Part shown: positions 34,722 to 43,253 of the stretch, one piece after another | How the letters are laid out: each line of letters begins with the position of its first letter | Position numbering within the stretch: the first letter of the stretch is position 1 | Origin: Clostridiales bacterium | Lineage (GTDB): Bacteria; Bacillota; Clostridia; Christensenellales; Aristaeellaceae | Assembly (NCBI GenBank): GCA_004557125.1 | Contig: SFET01000005.1 | Location: forward strand, 62,001 to 126,000 | DNA: 64,000 bases | Direction of reading: 5' to 3' | Notes under the pieces: model-generated | Told to the model about the DNA's origin: nothing | Database searches by the model: none | What the model saw: the letters and a program-made list of their open reading frames with translations, nothing else | Made by a program: the position numbers and the translations under genes

Positions 34722-35972
34722 TCATTCCTTCTCCGGCGTAACGATGTCGCCGAACTTCAGCTCCTTTTCCGGCAGCAGCTGCTTATGATACAGGCTGCTG
34801 TAACCGGAAAGCATGTAGCTCACCGCGCAGGCGAGGGCAAACAGCGGCACGGCCTGTCCGCCGAACAGCTCGATGCCCAGGAACACGGAGGCCACGGGGC
34901 AGTTTGTGTTGCCACAAAACGTAGCCACCAGCGCGATGGCAGCGGCGAAGCCTGGGTTCATCCCAAGCAGCGGCCCCACCACGCAGCCGAAGGTCGCGCC
35001 GACGAAAAACGTGGGCACGATCTCGCCGCCCTTGTAGCCGCAGCCCAGCGTGATGGCGGTGAAGACCAGCTTCAGAATGAAGTCCCACGGGCGTGCTTCC
35101 CCTTCGATGGCCCGCTCGATCACCTGCGCGCCCGCGCCGTTGTAGTCCCGCGTGCCCACCAGCAGCGTCAGCGCGATGATCGCTGCGCCGCCCGCAATGG
35201 CGCGGACGTAGGGATTCTTCATCCACTTCTTGAAGCTGTGGCTCGAGATGTGCATCACAGCACAGAAGCCCACGCTAAGTGCGGCACACAGCGCGGCCAG
35301 CCCCGTCACCTGAAGTGCGCTGAGCCAGTTCAGGCCCGGCACCACGGCCAGAGTGTAGCCCTCCGGCTCCATGTGCAGCATAAGCGACACGCCGAAGGCC
35401 GTCAAACTGGCAACGATGCAGGGCACGAAGCTGGAGTACACCATGTGGCCCATGCACAGCACCTCCATGACGAACAGCGTGGCCGTCAGCGGCGTGCCGA
35501 ACAGCGCTGCAAACAGCGCGCCCATGCCCACCATCGTCAGCGTGCGCCGGTCGTCCTCGCTCAGCTTCAGCAGACGGCCGATGTCGCTGCCCAGGCTGCC
35601 GCCCAGCTGCAGCGCCGCGCCCTCGCGGCCCGCGGAGCCGCCCAGCAGGTGCGTGAGGAAGGTCGCCACGAAGATCAGCGGGGCCATCGCCACCGGCACG
35701 GCGGTTCGATCCTGTATGGAGGTAAACAGCCTGTCCGTGCCCAGCGAGCTGGACTGTCCCAGCCGGTGATACAGCCACACGATGACCACGCCGCCCAGCG
35801 GCAGCAGATACAGCAGCCACGCAAGCTCCCCGCGCCACTGGGTCGCAAAGTTCACGCACACGTGAAAGGCCGTGCCCACCAGTCCGCACACCGCGCCCAC
35901 CAGAATCGCCAGCAGCGACCAGCGCAAAAACGCCCGCAGGAAATGCCATGCGTTCTCCAATTGCAGTTTCAT
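34722..35972 (-). CDS. CLC-family chloride/proton or fluoride antiporter
   Basis: Polytopic membrane protein of about 416 residues with the CLC selectivity motifs GSAGREGAALQLGGSLGS and GYKGGEIVPTFFVGATFGCV, and GTPLTATLFVMEVL between them. No cytoplasmic CBS domains. The GREGA variant and short length recall fluoride-exporting CLC-F proteins, but no fluoride riboswitch is visible ahead of it, so the ion is open. ATG 35972 follows AGGTGG by 6-7 bases; the upstream GTG at 35981 is less likely. Confidence 0.9.
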   Translation of the reverse strand: MKLQLENAWHFLRAFLRWSLLAILVGAVCGLVGTAFHVCVNFATQWRGELAWLLYLLPLGGVVIVWLYHRLGQSSSLGTDRLFTSIQDRTAVPVAMAPLIFVATFLTHLLGGSAGREGAALQLGGSLGSDIGRLLKLSEDDRRTLTMVGMGALFAALFGTPLTATLFVMEVLCMGHMVYSSFVPCIVASLTAFGVSLMLHMEPEGYTLAVVPGLNWLSALQVTGLAALCAALSVGFCAVMHISSHSFKKWMKNPYVRAIAGGAAIIALTLLVGTRDYNGAGAQVIERAIEGEARPWDFILKLVFTAITLGCGYKGGEIVPTFFVGATFGCVVGPLLGMNPGFAAAIALVATFCGNTNCPVASVFLGIELFGGQAVPLFALACAVSYMLSGYSSLYHKQLLPEKELKFGDIVTPEKE

Positions 35973-36024
35973 CAATTCCACCTCTTCCCAAATCCGGTAC
36001 TATTTTAGTCAGGTGAAATTGCAT

Positions 36025-36054
36025 TTTCTAGCGCATCAGGTAAAATTATGTCAA
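36025..36054 (-). promoter_or_regulatory. Promoter of the CLC gene
   Basis: Minus-strand TTGACA (36054-36049), 18-base spacer, TAGAAA (36030-36025), 53 bases upstream of the start. Confidence 0.55.
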
Positions 36055-36103
36055 AAATGTGGAAGGGGCCGGTGCAATGCCGACCCCGTATCCATAATCC
36101 GCT

Positions 36104-36187
36104 TTACTTTGCCAGCTTCTCATCCTTGCTCTTCTGCGCCGCAATCAGCGCCGCCGCCAGCACCCAACGAGCCACTTCCGCATGCAA
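36104..36187 (-). CDS. 27-residue peptide ending in a copy of the DUF1576 C-terminus
   Basis: A TTG start directly after AAGGAGGGA gives (L)HAEVARWVLAAALIAAQ and then SKDEKLAK. The last eight residues are identical to the last eight of the DUF1576 protein at 37008. The middle is a hydrophobic helix. Translation is plausible from the strong RBS, but the frame may just be the scar of a local duplication. Confidence 0.4.
   Translation of the reverse strand: MHAEVARWVLAAALIAAQKSKDEKLAK
36108..36133. repeat. 26-bp direct repeat, copy 1 (copy 2 at 37012-37037)
   Basis: TTTGCCAGCTTCTCATCCTT and six more bases match 37012-37037 with one mismatch. The two copies flank the orphan gene 36196-36933. 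Confidence 0.7.
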
Positions 36188-36195
36188 TCCCTCCT

Positions 36196-36933
36196 TCAGT
36201 CCTCCCATCCCTTCACGAATTCGCCATCCGCATCCCGCCTCAGCAAACAGCGCAGATACTGATAGCGCAGCGTCCGCATCGCTGTCCTCTGCGCCGCGAC
36301 GGACTGCCCTGTGCCGCAGATCATCGCCAGAATTTCATCGTCCACTCCCTCCAGTGCCGCACCCAGGCACTGAAAGAAGTGCGCTTCCCGCAATTCCTCG
36401 CCCGCATACAGAAAATGGGTCAACCAGTTGGCCCTCTGCAGCGAGACATCGTACACCAACTCCGTATCAGTGCGGCCCGCCTCCAGATCGTAGCGCCAGA
36501 TGCAGTTGAGCTGCAATTCGTTCCCGATTTTCGCGCAATCCAGGTCATATTCGACGCTCCCACGCCGCAGAATGGCCACTACCTGCATCAGATCACCGTC
36601 CATCGGATGGTGAACGTATCCGACCATCCTGTCCTCCACATCAAATAGATATTCAAATATCCCTGCCATTTTGCGTGGATTCCGCTTCAAGATGCGCCCC
36701 CGGTGCACATTTTCAATGCAGGCATGCATGGCCGGGTTGCGCGTATAATACCCGCGGTGCAGCTCCGGCGAGCTGCGTCCAAACTCCCGTCGCACCGTCC
36801 ACCCCATCAAATCCTCCAGCATCTGCGACCCTCGTTCGACCACTTCCTTCGCAAGAAGCAAAAGCTCCGCCTCGCGATCCGAAATCCATCGGTCGAATTC
36901 CGTGCGCCTCTCCTTTGGCAGTTCAAAATACAT
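36196..36933 (-). CDS. Protein of unknown function
   Basis: A 245-residue soluble protein that I do not recognise. It starts at ATG 36933 (MYFELPKERRTEFDRWISDR) seven bases after a GGGGG run. It is mixed alpha/beta with many Trp, Tyr and Arg residues (GWTVRREFGRSSPELHRGYY, LQLNCIWRYDLEAGRTDTEL). No signal peptide, membrane helix or known catalytic motif. It is wedged between the CLC gene and DUF1576, and a 26-bp repeat of the DUF1576 3' end flanks it, so it may be an insertion. Confidence 0.6.
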   Translation of the reverse strand: MYFELPKERRTEFDRWISDREAELLLLAKEVVERGSQMLEDLMGWTVRREFGRSSPELHRGYYTRNPAMHACIENVHRGRILKRNPRKMAGIFEYLFDVEDRMVGYVHHPMDGDLMQVVAILRRGSVEYDLDCAKIGNELQLNCIWRYDLEAGRTDTELVYDVSLQRANWLTHFLYAGEELREAHFFQCLGAALEGVDDEILAMICGTGQSVAAQRTAMRTLRYQYLRCLLRRDADGEFVKGWED

Positions 36934-37007
36934 CTCCGTTCCCCCGTTTTCCCACCGGAACATACAACAAGAGGGCGGGAAAAATCCGTCCTCTCATTTG
37001 TTTTTCC

Positions 37008-38306
37008 TTATTTTGCCAGCTTTTCATCCTTGCTCTTGAAGAAGATTCCAAGGATCGGTACCAGCACGAAGGCGATGATGCCGCAGGTGAAGCCGCCGTT
37101 GTAGAGGTTGAAGCCGCCATGGAAGGCAGGCACGCTGGTGACCAGGCAGTAGTGCAGCAGGCCCGCGACGATGCCCGCGATGGGGCCGTACTGACCGCTC
37201 ACCGGTGCGAGGCCGCTGGCGTAGCACAGGCCCACGATGATGCCCTGGGCGTTGATCGCGCTCACGCCGAACAGGGAGCCGATGAAGTAGCCAATCATGA
37301 TGGGCAGCACGTTCAGCGGGGTTGCGCCGCCCGCGCAGAAGGCCAGCATGCACCAGATCGCGCCGAAGGTTGCACCGGTGAACTTCGAGCCGATCAGGTT
37401 GTAGTAGGCCACGATGAACAGGCCGTAGACGCCCATGTTCAGCAGCGTGGGGCCAACGCCGTACTTGCTGACGAAGTCCACCTTGTAGCCGCTGTCCAGG
37501 AACAGGCCCTTGTAGCCCTTGAAGCCGCCGTTGAGGATGCAGCCGAAGATCAGGCACAGCACCAGGCAGGTGATGGCGAACACGTTGCAGAAGAGGCGGT
37601 TGCCCTCGCCCAGGGTGGCGGCGATGGCCGGAGCCTCAAAGCCCAGCGTCTTGTACATGATCGCGAAGATCAGCATGCACAGGAAGCCCGCCGCCGGACC
37701 CGCATTGTACAGGTCGTAGCCCTTGTGGAAGGCCTGGGACTGGGCGCAGAGCGCAGGCATGGACACGCTTACGACGATGCCGATGACAATGGCCAGCAGC
37801 ACGCCCAGCGCCGTCACATTGTGCACCTCCGTCGCCGGATAGCGGAACAGCACCTCGCTGATCAGCGGCGCCAGCGCCGTGGAGAACATGGCGAAGTTGA
37901 TGAACTTGCCGAAGGGCTGCTTCTTGATCAAGGAGTAGACGAAGGTGCCCAGGATGAAGGGCAGGATGGTCAGCAGGTTGATGCCGTAGGAGCAGTAGCC
38001 CACGGTGAGCATGTAGGCCGCGACGGTGCCGCTGCCCACCACTGCGCCGGGCAGGAACATCATCAGGCAGCAGACCGCGCCCACCAGCGCCGCATTCAGC
38101 ATTGCGCCGGAGATGCTGCCGATTTCGATGAAGAAGTAGTCCTTGGTCAGCAGCGACGGCTTGGTGAGGATGCGCCACAGACCGCTGAGCATCTCGCTGC
38201 GGTCCGGCGCGCAGATCGCACCGATCAGAAAGGCAATGGTAAAGGCCGAAAGCACGCAGCGCAGAATCGCGCTGTCGCTCTGCTTGCGCAGCTTCTCAAC
38301 ACGCAT
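37008..38306 (-). CDS. DUF1576-family polytopic membrane protein
   Basis: A 432-residue protein with about ten to twelve helices. DUF1576 hallmarks are the paired repeats GYDLYNAGPAAGFLCMLIFA and, later, HGGFNLYNGGFTCGIIAFVL, each with a YN-G-F core, which suggest an inverted-repeat transporter fold. The substrate is unknown. AGGAGG precedes ATG 38306. The gene stands alone with a short cytosolic tail SKDEKLAK that is duplicated 0.9 kb away. Confidence 0.85.
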   Translation of the reverse strand: MRVEKLRKQSDSAILRCVLSAFTIAFLIGAICAPDRSEMLSGLWRILTKPSLLTKDYFFIEIGSISGAMLNAALVGAVCCLMMFLPGAVVGSGTVAAYMLTVGYCSYGINLLTILPFILGTFVYSLIKKQPFGKFINFAMFSTALAPLISEVLFRYPATEVHNVTALGVLLAIVIGIVVSVSMPALCAQSQAFHKGYDLYNAGPAAGFLCMLIFAIMYKTLGFEAPAIAATLGEGNRLFCNVFAITCLVLCLIFGCILNGGFKGYKGLFLDSGYKVDFVSKYGVGPTLLNMGVYGLFIVAYYNLIGSKFTGATFGAIWCMLAFCAGGATPLNVLPIMIGYFIGSLFGVSAINAQGIIVGLCYASGLAPVSGQYGPIAGIVAGLLHYCLVTSVPAFHGGFNLYNGGFTCGIIAFVLVPILGIFFKSKDEKLAK

Positions 38307-38391
38307 TTCAATTCCTCCTATCCCCCTGCCGGAGCAGGATCACACCGCCTTTCGCCGCAATTCGAGCGCAATCAGCGGTTTCAGGGCGAAC

Positions 38392-38437
38392 AAAACCCAC
38401 CCGTCGCCCGAAACAGCGGACGGGCGGGTCGATTTTT
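38392..38437 (-). terminator. Terminator of fhs-fchA-folD
   Basis: On the minus strand CCCGCCCGTC pairs with GACGGGTGGG (one wobble), followed by TTTTG. Confidence 0.7.
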
Positions 38438-38441
38438 CAGC

Positions 38442-39329
38442 TTACAGACCGGCCTTGCGGGCAGCGGCCTCCACCACGTGGCCGATGAGCACGGAGGTGG
38501 TCACGGAGCCAACGCCACCCGGAACGGGGGTGATGGCCTCGACGATGGGCTCGATCTCCTCAAACTTAGCGTCGCCGGCGATGGCGCCCTTGCCGCCCTT
38601 GGAGTTGATCTTCTCGGGATCCCAGTTGATGGACACGTCGATCACAATCTGGCCCGGGCGCACGAAGTCCTTGGTCAGGGAGCCCAGCACGCCTGCCGCA
38701 GAAACCAGGATGTCGGCGCTGCGGGCGACCTCGGCGGTGTTGACCGTCTTGGTGTGGCAGATGGTGACGGTGGCGTTCTTCTTCATCAGCATCATGGCTG
38801 CGGGCTTGCCCACGACCAGGGAGCGGCCGATGACCACAGCGCTCTTGCCCTTGCAGTCGATGCCGTAGTAGTCCAGAATCTCCATGCAGGCCTGGGGGGT
38901 GCAGGGCGCGAAGCCCAGATCCTTGCGGTCCTCAAACACGCCTGCGTTGGACAGGTCGGTCATGCAGTCCACATCCTTGGCCGGATCCAGCTTGTTGCAG
39001 ATCTCGTTCTGATCCGCCTTCAGGTGCTTGGGCAGGGGGCGGAACATCAGCACGCCGTGGATGCTGTCGTTGGCGTTGAGCTCCTCGATCTTGGCGATCA
39101 GGGCCTCCTTGGTCACGTCCTCGGGCAGCACAAACTTCTCCACCTCAACGCCGATCAGCTCCGCGCGGGCCACAGCGCCCTTCTCGTAGGACAGGTCGGA
39201 CGGGTTCTCGCCGCAGCGGAGAATGCCCAGCTTCGGGGAGATGCCCTTTTCCTTCAGTTCTGCAACCTGCGCCTGGAGCTTTGCGTTCAGCGCAGCGGTG
39301 ACTTCCTTGCCCAGTAACTGCTTTGCCAT
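38442..39329 (-). CDS. folD: Methylenetetrahydrofolate dehydrogenase / methenyl-THF cyclohydrolase
   Basis: Bifunctional enzyme interconverting methylene-, methenyl- and formyl-THF. ATG 39329 (MAKQLLGKEVTAALN) follows GGAGG. Catalytic Lys in YEKGAVARAELIGVEVEKF, GVLMFRPLPKHL near residue 90, NADP loop VVIGRSLVVGKPAAMMLMKK near 165, and TPVPGGVGSVTTSVLIGHVV at the end. 295 residues. Third gene after fhs and fchA, with which it completes the C1-THF route. Confidence 0.95.
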   Translation of the reverse strand: MAKQLLGKEVTAALNAKLQAQVAELKEKGISPKLGILRCGENPSDLSYEKGAVARAELIGVEVEKFVLPEDVTKEALIAKIEELNANDSIHGVLMFRPLPKHLKADQNEICNKLDPAKDVDCMTDLSNAGVFEDRKDLGFAPCTPQACMEILDYYGIDCKGKSAVVIGRSLVVGKPAAMMLMKKNATVTICHTKTVNTAEVARSADILVSAAGVLGSLTKDFVRPGQIVIDVSINWDPEKINSKGGKGAIAGDAKFEEIEPIVEAITPVPGGVGSVTTSVLIGHVVEAAARKAGL

Positions 39330-39366
39330 TCTTGTTTCCTCCGAATCGTATGGGTTTTTGAATCTC

Positions 39367-39981
39367 TTAGAAGTTCGCGCGGACAGAGGCGAAGATCTCG
39401 TCGGCCATCGCGCAGTACTTGTCCAGCATGCCGCTCGCCTTGGCATTCATCTCCTCGGCCACCTCGCGGTTCTTGAGGGACTTGGTGTTGATGAACACGT
39501 TCAGGCTGGCCGCCTGCAGGGCGGCCTTGCAGCACACCGCGCCGCAGCCCGCGTCGGACACCGCCAGGCGGGAGCCCTTCTCGGCGAACACGGCGATGGC
39601 CTCGATGGCCTCGCAGCACAGCTCCATGATGTGCATGGGGGTGGAGCAGGCGATGATGGTGGCTTCCTCCATCACCTTGTCGCGGTTCGGATCATCCTTC
39701 GGGATGCCGTAGGCCTTGGCCAGGGGCAGGAAGTTCACCTCGTCCGCCTCCACCTGATCCAGCAGCTGCTTCTGCAGATCGTCGCACTTTGCCTTCAGGG
39801 CGATGATCTCCGCTTCCACCGCGGCATACTTCTTCTTGCCCACGGTGAGGGAGCCGACCATGTTGCCAAGGGCCGTGCCGATGGCGCCGACCAGAGCAGC
39901 CGCGCCGCCGCCGCCCGGAGCGGGCGCATCGGAGGCCAGAACGGTAACGAATTCACGGCAGGATGCCAAAGTCATATCCAT
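39367..39981 (-). CDS. fchA: Formimidoyl/methenyl-THF cyclodeaminase family protein
   Basis: Converts 5-formimino-THF, from histidine or purine/glycine degradation, to methenyl-THF, or acts as methenyl-THF cyclohydrolase. The 204-residue protein starts MDMTLASCREFVTVLASDAP and has the folate-binding SDAPAPGGGGAAALVGAIGT motif with VGSLTVGKKKY. ATG 39981 follows AGGAGAAA. Position between fhs and folD supports the assignment. Which reaction it performs here is not determined. Confidence 0.9.
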   Translation of the reverse strand: MDMTLASCREFVTVLASDAPAPGGGGAAALVGAIGTALGNMVGSLTVGKKKYAAVEAEIIALKAKCDDLQKQLLDQVEADEVNFLPLAKAYGIPKDDPNRDKVMEEATIIACSTPMHIMELCCEAIEAIAVFAEKGSRLAVSDAGCGAVCCKAALQAASLNVFINTKSLKNREVAEEMNAKASGMLDKYCAMADEIFASVRANF

Positions 39982-40066
39982 AATACATTTCTCCTGAGCT
40001 TGTGGTATTTCTATAACTGGAAATATGGGTGACATTTCTGCCACCCATATATTCAATATGTGCCGA

Positions 40067-41875
40067 TCAGAACAGACCGGAGACCTTGCCGGTTTCCACA
40101 TCCACGTCGACGCGGCGGTATGCCGGGTCGGCAGCGGTGCCGGGCATCATGGAGATGGTGCCGGCCATGGGGCACAGGAACTTGGCTCCGCCGTACTCCA
40201 GGATGTCGCGCACGGCCAGACGCCATCCCTTCGGCACGCCCTTGAGCGTCGGGTTGTCGGACAGGGACAGGTGGGTCTTGACCATCATGGTGCAGTAGTC
40301 GGCGTACTTGGGATCGCTCTCGAAGCGCTCCGCCTTCTGAACCGCCAGAGGCGCCCAGTCAACGCCGTCCGCGCCGTAGACTTCCTTGGCGATGCGCTCA
40401 ACGCGCTCACGCAGCGGCATATCCAGGTCGTACAGGAACTTGACCTCCACCGGATCCTCGCAGGCTTCCACAACCACGCGGGCCAGCTCGGCAGCGCCTT
40501 CGCCGCCATAGCGCCAGTGGTTGGACTCCGCGCAACGCACGCCCTGCTCGGCGCACAGCTTCTTCAGCAGCGCGATTTCGGCGTCGGTGTCGGTGTAGAA
40601 GCGGTTGATGCACACCACGGGGTTGATGCCGGACTTCTTGATGGTGTTCACATGATGGAACAGGTTGCAGGTGCCCTTCTCAAGCAGCTCCAGGTTCTCC
40701 TCGGTATACTCCTTCGGCAGGGGTGCGCCGGGAGTGACCTTGGGTCCGCCGCCGTGCATCTTCAGAGCGCGGACGGTGGCGACCAGCACGGAGACATTCG
40801 GGGTCAGGCCGGACAGGCGGGTCTTGACGTTCCAGAACTTCTCGAAGCCGATGTCGGCGGCGAAGCCGGACTCGGTGACGTGATAGTCGAACAGCTTCAG
40901 CGCCAGGCGGTCAGCGATGACGGAGGACTGGCCGATGGCGATGTTGGCGAAGGGGCCGGCGTGGATCAGCACGGGCTGATGCTCGACGGTGTAGCACATG
41001 GTGGGGTTGATGGCGTTGCGCATCCATGCGGTCATGGCGCCGGCAACCTCCAGATCCTCACAGGTCACAGGCTCGCCGGAGCGGCTGTAAGCGACGACGA
41101 TCTTGCCGATGCGCTCGCGCAGATCCTTCAGATCGCGGGCGACGGCCAGGATGGCCATCAGCTCGGAACCAACGGCGATGCCGAACTTGGACTCCATCAT
41201 GAAGCCGTCCAGGCGGCCGCCGATGCCGATGATGATGTTGCGCAGGGACTGCGCGCAGAAGTCGATGACCCAGCCCATCTCAACGCGCTTGGGGTCGATG
41301 TCCAGGCGCTTGAGGCCCTTCTTGGCCAGCCACTCGTCGTTGTTGTTGCGCTCGTGCTGCATGCGGGCAGTCAGCGCGACCATGGCCAGGTTGTGGGCGT
41401 TCATGATGTCGTTGATGTCGCCGGTCAGGCCCAGGGAGAACTCGGTCATGGGCATCAGCAGAGCGTTGCCGCCGCCTGCCGCGGTACCCTTGACGTTCAT
41501 GGTGGGGCCGCCGGAGGGCTGACGCAGCGCGCCGCCGGCGTTCTTGCCGATGTAGCCCAGGCCCTCGATCAGGCCCAGAGAGACGGTGGACTTGCCCTCG
41601 CCGAAGGGGGTGGGCGTGATGGCGGTGACCTCGATGAACTTGCCGTCGGGCTTGTCCTTCAGGCGCTCCATGACCTTGATGAAGTCGATCTTCGGGGTCT
41701 TGCCGTAGGGGATGATCTCATCGGGCAGCAGGCCGAGCTTCTCACGGAAATATTCTACCGAGGGCAGCGCCTTCTCAGCTTCCTCAGCGATCTGCCAGTC
41801 CTTGTAGACGGTGGGGTCGAGCTTCACGCGACCGTTCTCATCCACATACTTGCCATCAACGAAATTGATTGCCAT
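40067..41875 (-). CDS. fhs: Formate-tetrahydrofolate ligase
   Basis: ATP-dependent entry of formate into C1-THF metabolism. At 602 residues it is longer than the typical ~556, with a 20-residue N-terminal lead (MAINFVDGKYVDENGRVKL) and small insertions. The ATP loop is ITPTPFGEGKSTVSLGLIEG near residue 88, followed by LRQPSGGPTMNVKGTAAGGG, HAGPFANIAIG and a conserved C-terminal MPGTAADPAY. AAAGGAGG precedes ATG 41875. It heads fhs-fchA-folD under a promoter with a structured leader. Acetogenesis is not implied; no other Wood-Ljungdahl gene is present. Confidence 0.95.
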   Translation of the reverse strand: MAINFVDGKYVDENGRVKLDPTVYKDWQIAEEAEKALPSVEYFREKLGLLPDEIIPYGKTPKIDFIKVMERLKDKPDGKFIEVTAITPTPFGEGKSTVSLGLIEGLGYIGKNAGGALRQPSGGPTMNVKGTAAGGGNALLMPMTEFSLGLTGDINDIMNAHNLAMVALTARMQHERNNNDEWLAKKGLKRLDIDPKRVEMGWVIDFCAQSLRNIIIGIGGRLDGFMMESKFGIAVGSELMAILAVARDLKDLRERIGKIVVAYSRSGEPVTCEDLEVAGAMTAWMRNAINPTMCYTVEHQPVLIHAGPFANIAIGQSSVIADRLALKLFDYHVTESGFAADIGFEKFWNVKTRLSGLTPNVSVLVATVRALKMHGGGPKVTPGAPLPKEYTEENLELLEKGTCNLFHHVNTIKKSGINPVVCINRFYTDTDAEIALLKKLCAEQGVRCAESNHWRYGGEGAAELARVVVEACEDPVEVKFLYDLDMPLRERVERIAKEVYGADGVDWAPLAVQKAERFESDPKYADYCTMMVKTHLSLSDNPTLKGVPKGWRLAVRDILEYGGAKFLCPMAGTISMMPGTAADPAYRRVDVDVETGKVSGLF

Positions 41876-41889
41876 GGTAGGATTCCTCC

Positions 41890-42002
41890 TTTAAAATAAT
41901 CGGATCTTGAGCATGTAAAACGTCTGTCCTTGTACTGTCAGAGCACTCTCAGACCGTTTTGACGGCCGCCCTGGGCTGCAAAACGGCGCGTCGTTCTTAC
42001 AG
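41890..42002 (-). ncRNA. Structured 5' leader of fhs
   Basis: From the predicted start near 42001 the leader runs about 125 nt to the fhs ATG. CCGTTTTG (41986-41979) pairs with CAAAACGG (41961-41954), enclosing a GC-rich GCCC/GGGC hairpin, and a second small hairpin TCTGAGAG-TGCTCTGA-like element follows. No T-run is present, so any control would act on translation. I do not match it to a THF or ZTP riboswitch consensus. Confidence 0.35.
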
Positions 42003-42007
42003 ATGAC

Positions 42008-42036
42008 AGTGTACCATAATTATTTAATCCTGTCAA
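42008..42036 (-). promoter_or_regulatory. Promoter of fhs-fchA-folD
   Basis: Minus-strand TTGACA (42036-42031), 17-base spacer, TACACT (42013-42008). Confidence 0.7.
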
Positions 42037-42122
42037 TAAATAACTCGCAAATTATTACTATTAAGTTCTGGATTTGCCAGCCCCATTGACATGATTTCAC
42101 GCACATTTTCCGCGGGACAGAC

Positions 42123-42151
42123 TGGACATGCAGCGCAGAAAACGCTATAAT
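42123..42151 (+). promoter_or_regulatory. Promoter of the trigger-factor-like gene
   Basis: TGGACA (42123-42128), 17-base spacer, perfect TATAAT (42146-42151), 44 bases ahead of the ATG. Confidence 0.75.
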
Positions 42152-42195
42152 AGTACAAAATAATTTTATCATAACAATACTGAGGTGTCAATAAA

Positions 42196-43149
42196 ATGTT
42201 GAATTACAAAGGTCTGAAAGCCGTGCGCGAGCGCATACTTGTTCCCGATGCCCAGGTGGATCGCCAGATCGACGCCATTCTGCAGAGCCAGATGAAGAAC
42301 GTACCCGTCACGGGCCGTCCCGCACAGGCAGGCGACGAGGTGGTTCTGGACTACGCCGGCGAGACCGCAGAGGGGTACTTTGAGGGCGGCAGCGCCGACG
42401 GACAGGCGCTGGTGCTGGGCAGCGGCACATTCATCCCCGGCTTCGAGGACCAGCTGATGGGCCACAGCGTCGGCGAGGAGGTTGACGTGCACGTCACCTT
42501 CCCCGAGAAGTACCACGCGCCGCAGCTGGCGGGTAAGGCGGCGGTGTTCCACTGCAAGTTGCACGAGATTCGCGTGAAGGAAAAATACAAGGCCGACGAC
42601 GAGTTCGCCAGGGAGGTGGGCGGCTGCGAGACTTTCGCCGAGTTCCGCGAGAGCATGAAGGAGGCCATGCAGGCCTACGCCGACCAGCAGGCCGAAAACG
42701 AGCTCAAGGAGCAGCTGCTCAACCAGGTGTGCGACAGCGCCAGCTTCGAGATCACCGACGCGCAGATCAACGCCGCGCTGGATCTGATGATGCAGAGCCT
42801 GGAGAGCCAGCTGGCGCGCCAGGGCCTGAACCTGGACATGTACTGCCAGTTCATGAACACCAATAAGGAAGCCCTGCGCGAGGACAACCGCAACGAGGCC
42901 CGCCGCAACGTGGAGCGCCAGCTTGCCATTGCGGAGATCGCCATCGCGGAGAACATCGCGCCCGACGAGGAGGGCGTGGCCCAGGCCCTCCAGCAGATTG
43001 CCCGGGACAACAAGATGACCATCGAGCAGCTCCAGCCCCACATGGACGAGGCCTTCCAGGCCGCCGTGGCCCAGAGCGTGATCACCGAAAAGGTGCTGGA
43101 TTTCCTGGTGGCAAGCAGCGAGATCGAAACCATCGTCAAGGACGTCTGA
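42196..43149 (+). CDS. Trigger-factor-like peptidyl-prolyl isomerase lacking the ribosome-binding domain
   Basis: A 317-residue protein. After a short N-terminal stretch it has an FKBP-type domain (AGDEVVLDYAGETAEGYFEG, LGSGTFIPGFEDQLMGHSVG, VTFPEKYHAPQLAGKAAVFH), then the helical chaperone arm of trigger factor with SFEITDAQINAALDLMMQ and VTEKVLDF-like end (VITEKVLDFLVAS). The ~110-residue N-terminal domain with the GFRKGK ribosome-docking loop is absent. Likely a cytosolic holdase/isomerase; no signal peptide. Start ATG 42196 after GAGGTG. Confidence 0.88.
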   Translation: MLNYKGLKAVRERILVPDAQVDRQIDAILQSQMKNVPVTGRPAQAGDEVVLDYAGETAEGYFEGGSADGQALVLGSGTFIPGFEDQLMGHSVGEEVDVHVTFPEKYHAPQLAGKAAVFHCKLHEIRVKEKYKADDEFAREVGGCETFAEFRESMKEAMQAYADQQAENELKEQLLNQVCDSASFEITDAQINAALDLMMQSLESQLARQGLNLDMYCQFMNTNKEALREDNRNEARRNVERQLAIAEIAIAENIAPDEEGVAQALQQIARDNKMTIEQLQPHMDEAFQAAVAQSVITEKVLDFLVASSEIETIVKDV

Positions 43150-43182
43150 AGCAGCGCTTTGCAGACACAGCAATAATAGGAA

Positions 43183-43220
43183 AACATGCCAACCGAATCC
43201 ATGAAATCGGTTGGCATGTT
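43183..43220. terminator. Terminator between the trigger-factor-like and TPR genes
   Basis: A perfect 14-bp stem (43183-43196 with 43207-43220). A TTTTCC run follows on the minus strand, so it mainly ends the YprB-TPR operon; it also lies 33 bases past the plus-strand stop. Confidence 0.8.
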
Positions 43221-43253
43221 GATGTCTGTGGGCTTTGTCAGCGGTCCGAAGTC

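Noticed and set aside
35973..36110. Fluoride riboswitch ahead of the CLC gene
   Set aside because: The conserved riboswitch pattern is not visible; only a promoter-like pair is.
38442..41875. Wood-Ljungdahl acetogenesis cluster
   Set aside because: Only fhs, fchA and folD are present; these also serve purine, histidine and formate metabolism.
40025..41899. 624-codon plus-strand ORF
   Set aside because: Antisense shadow of fhs, no RBS or homology.
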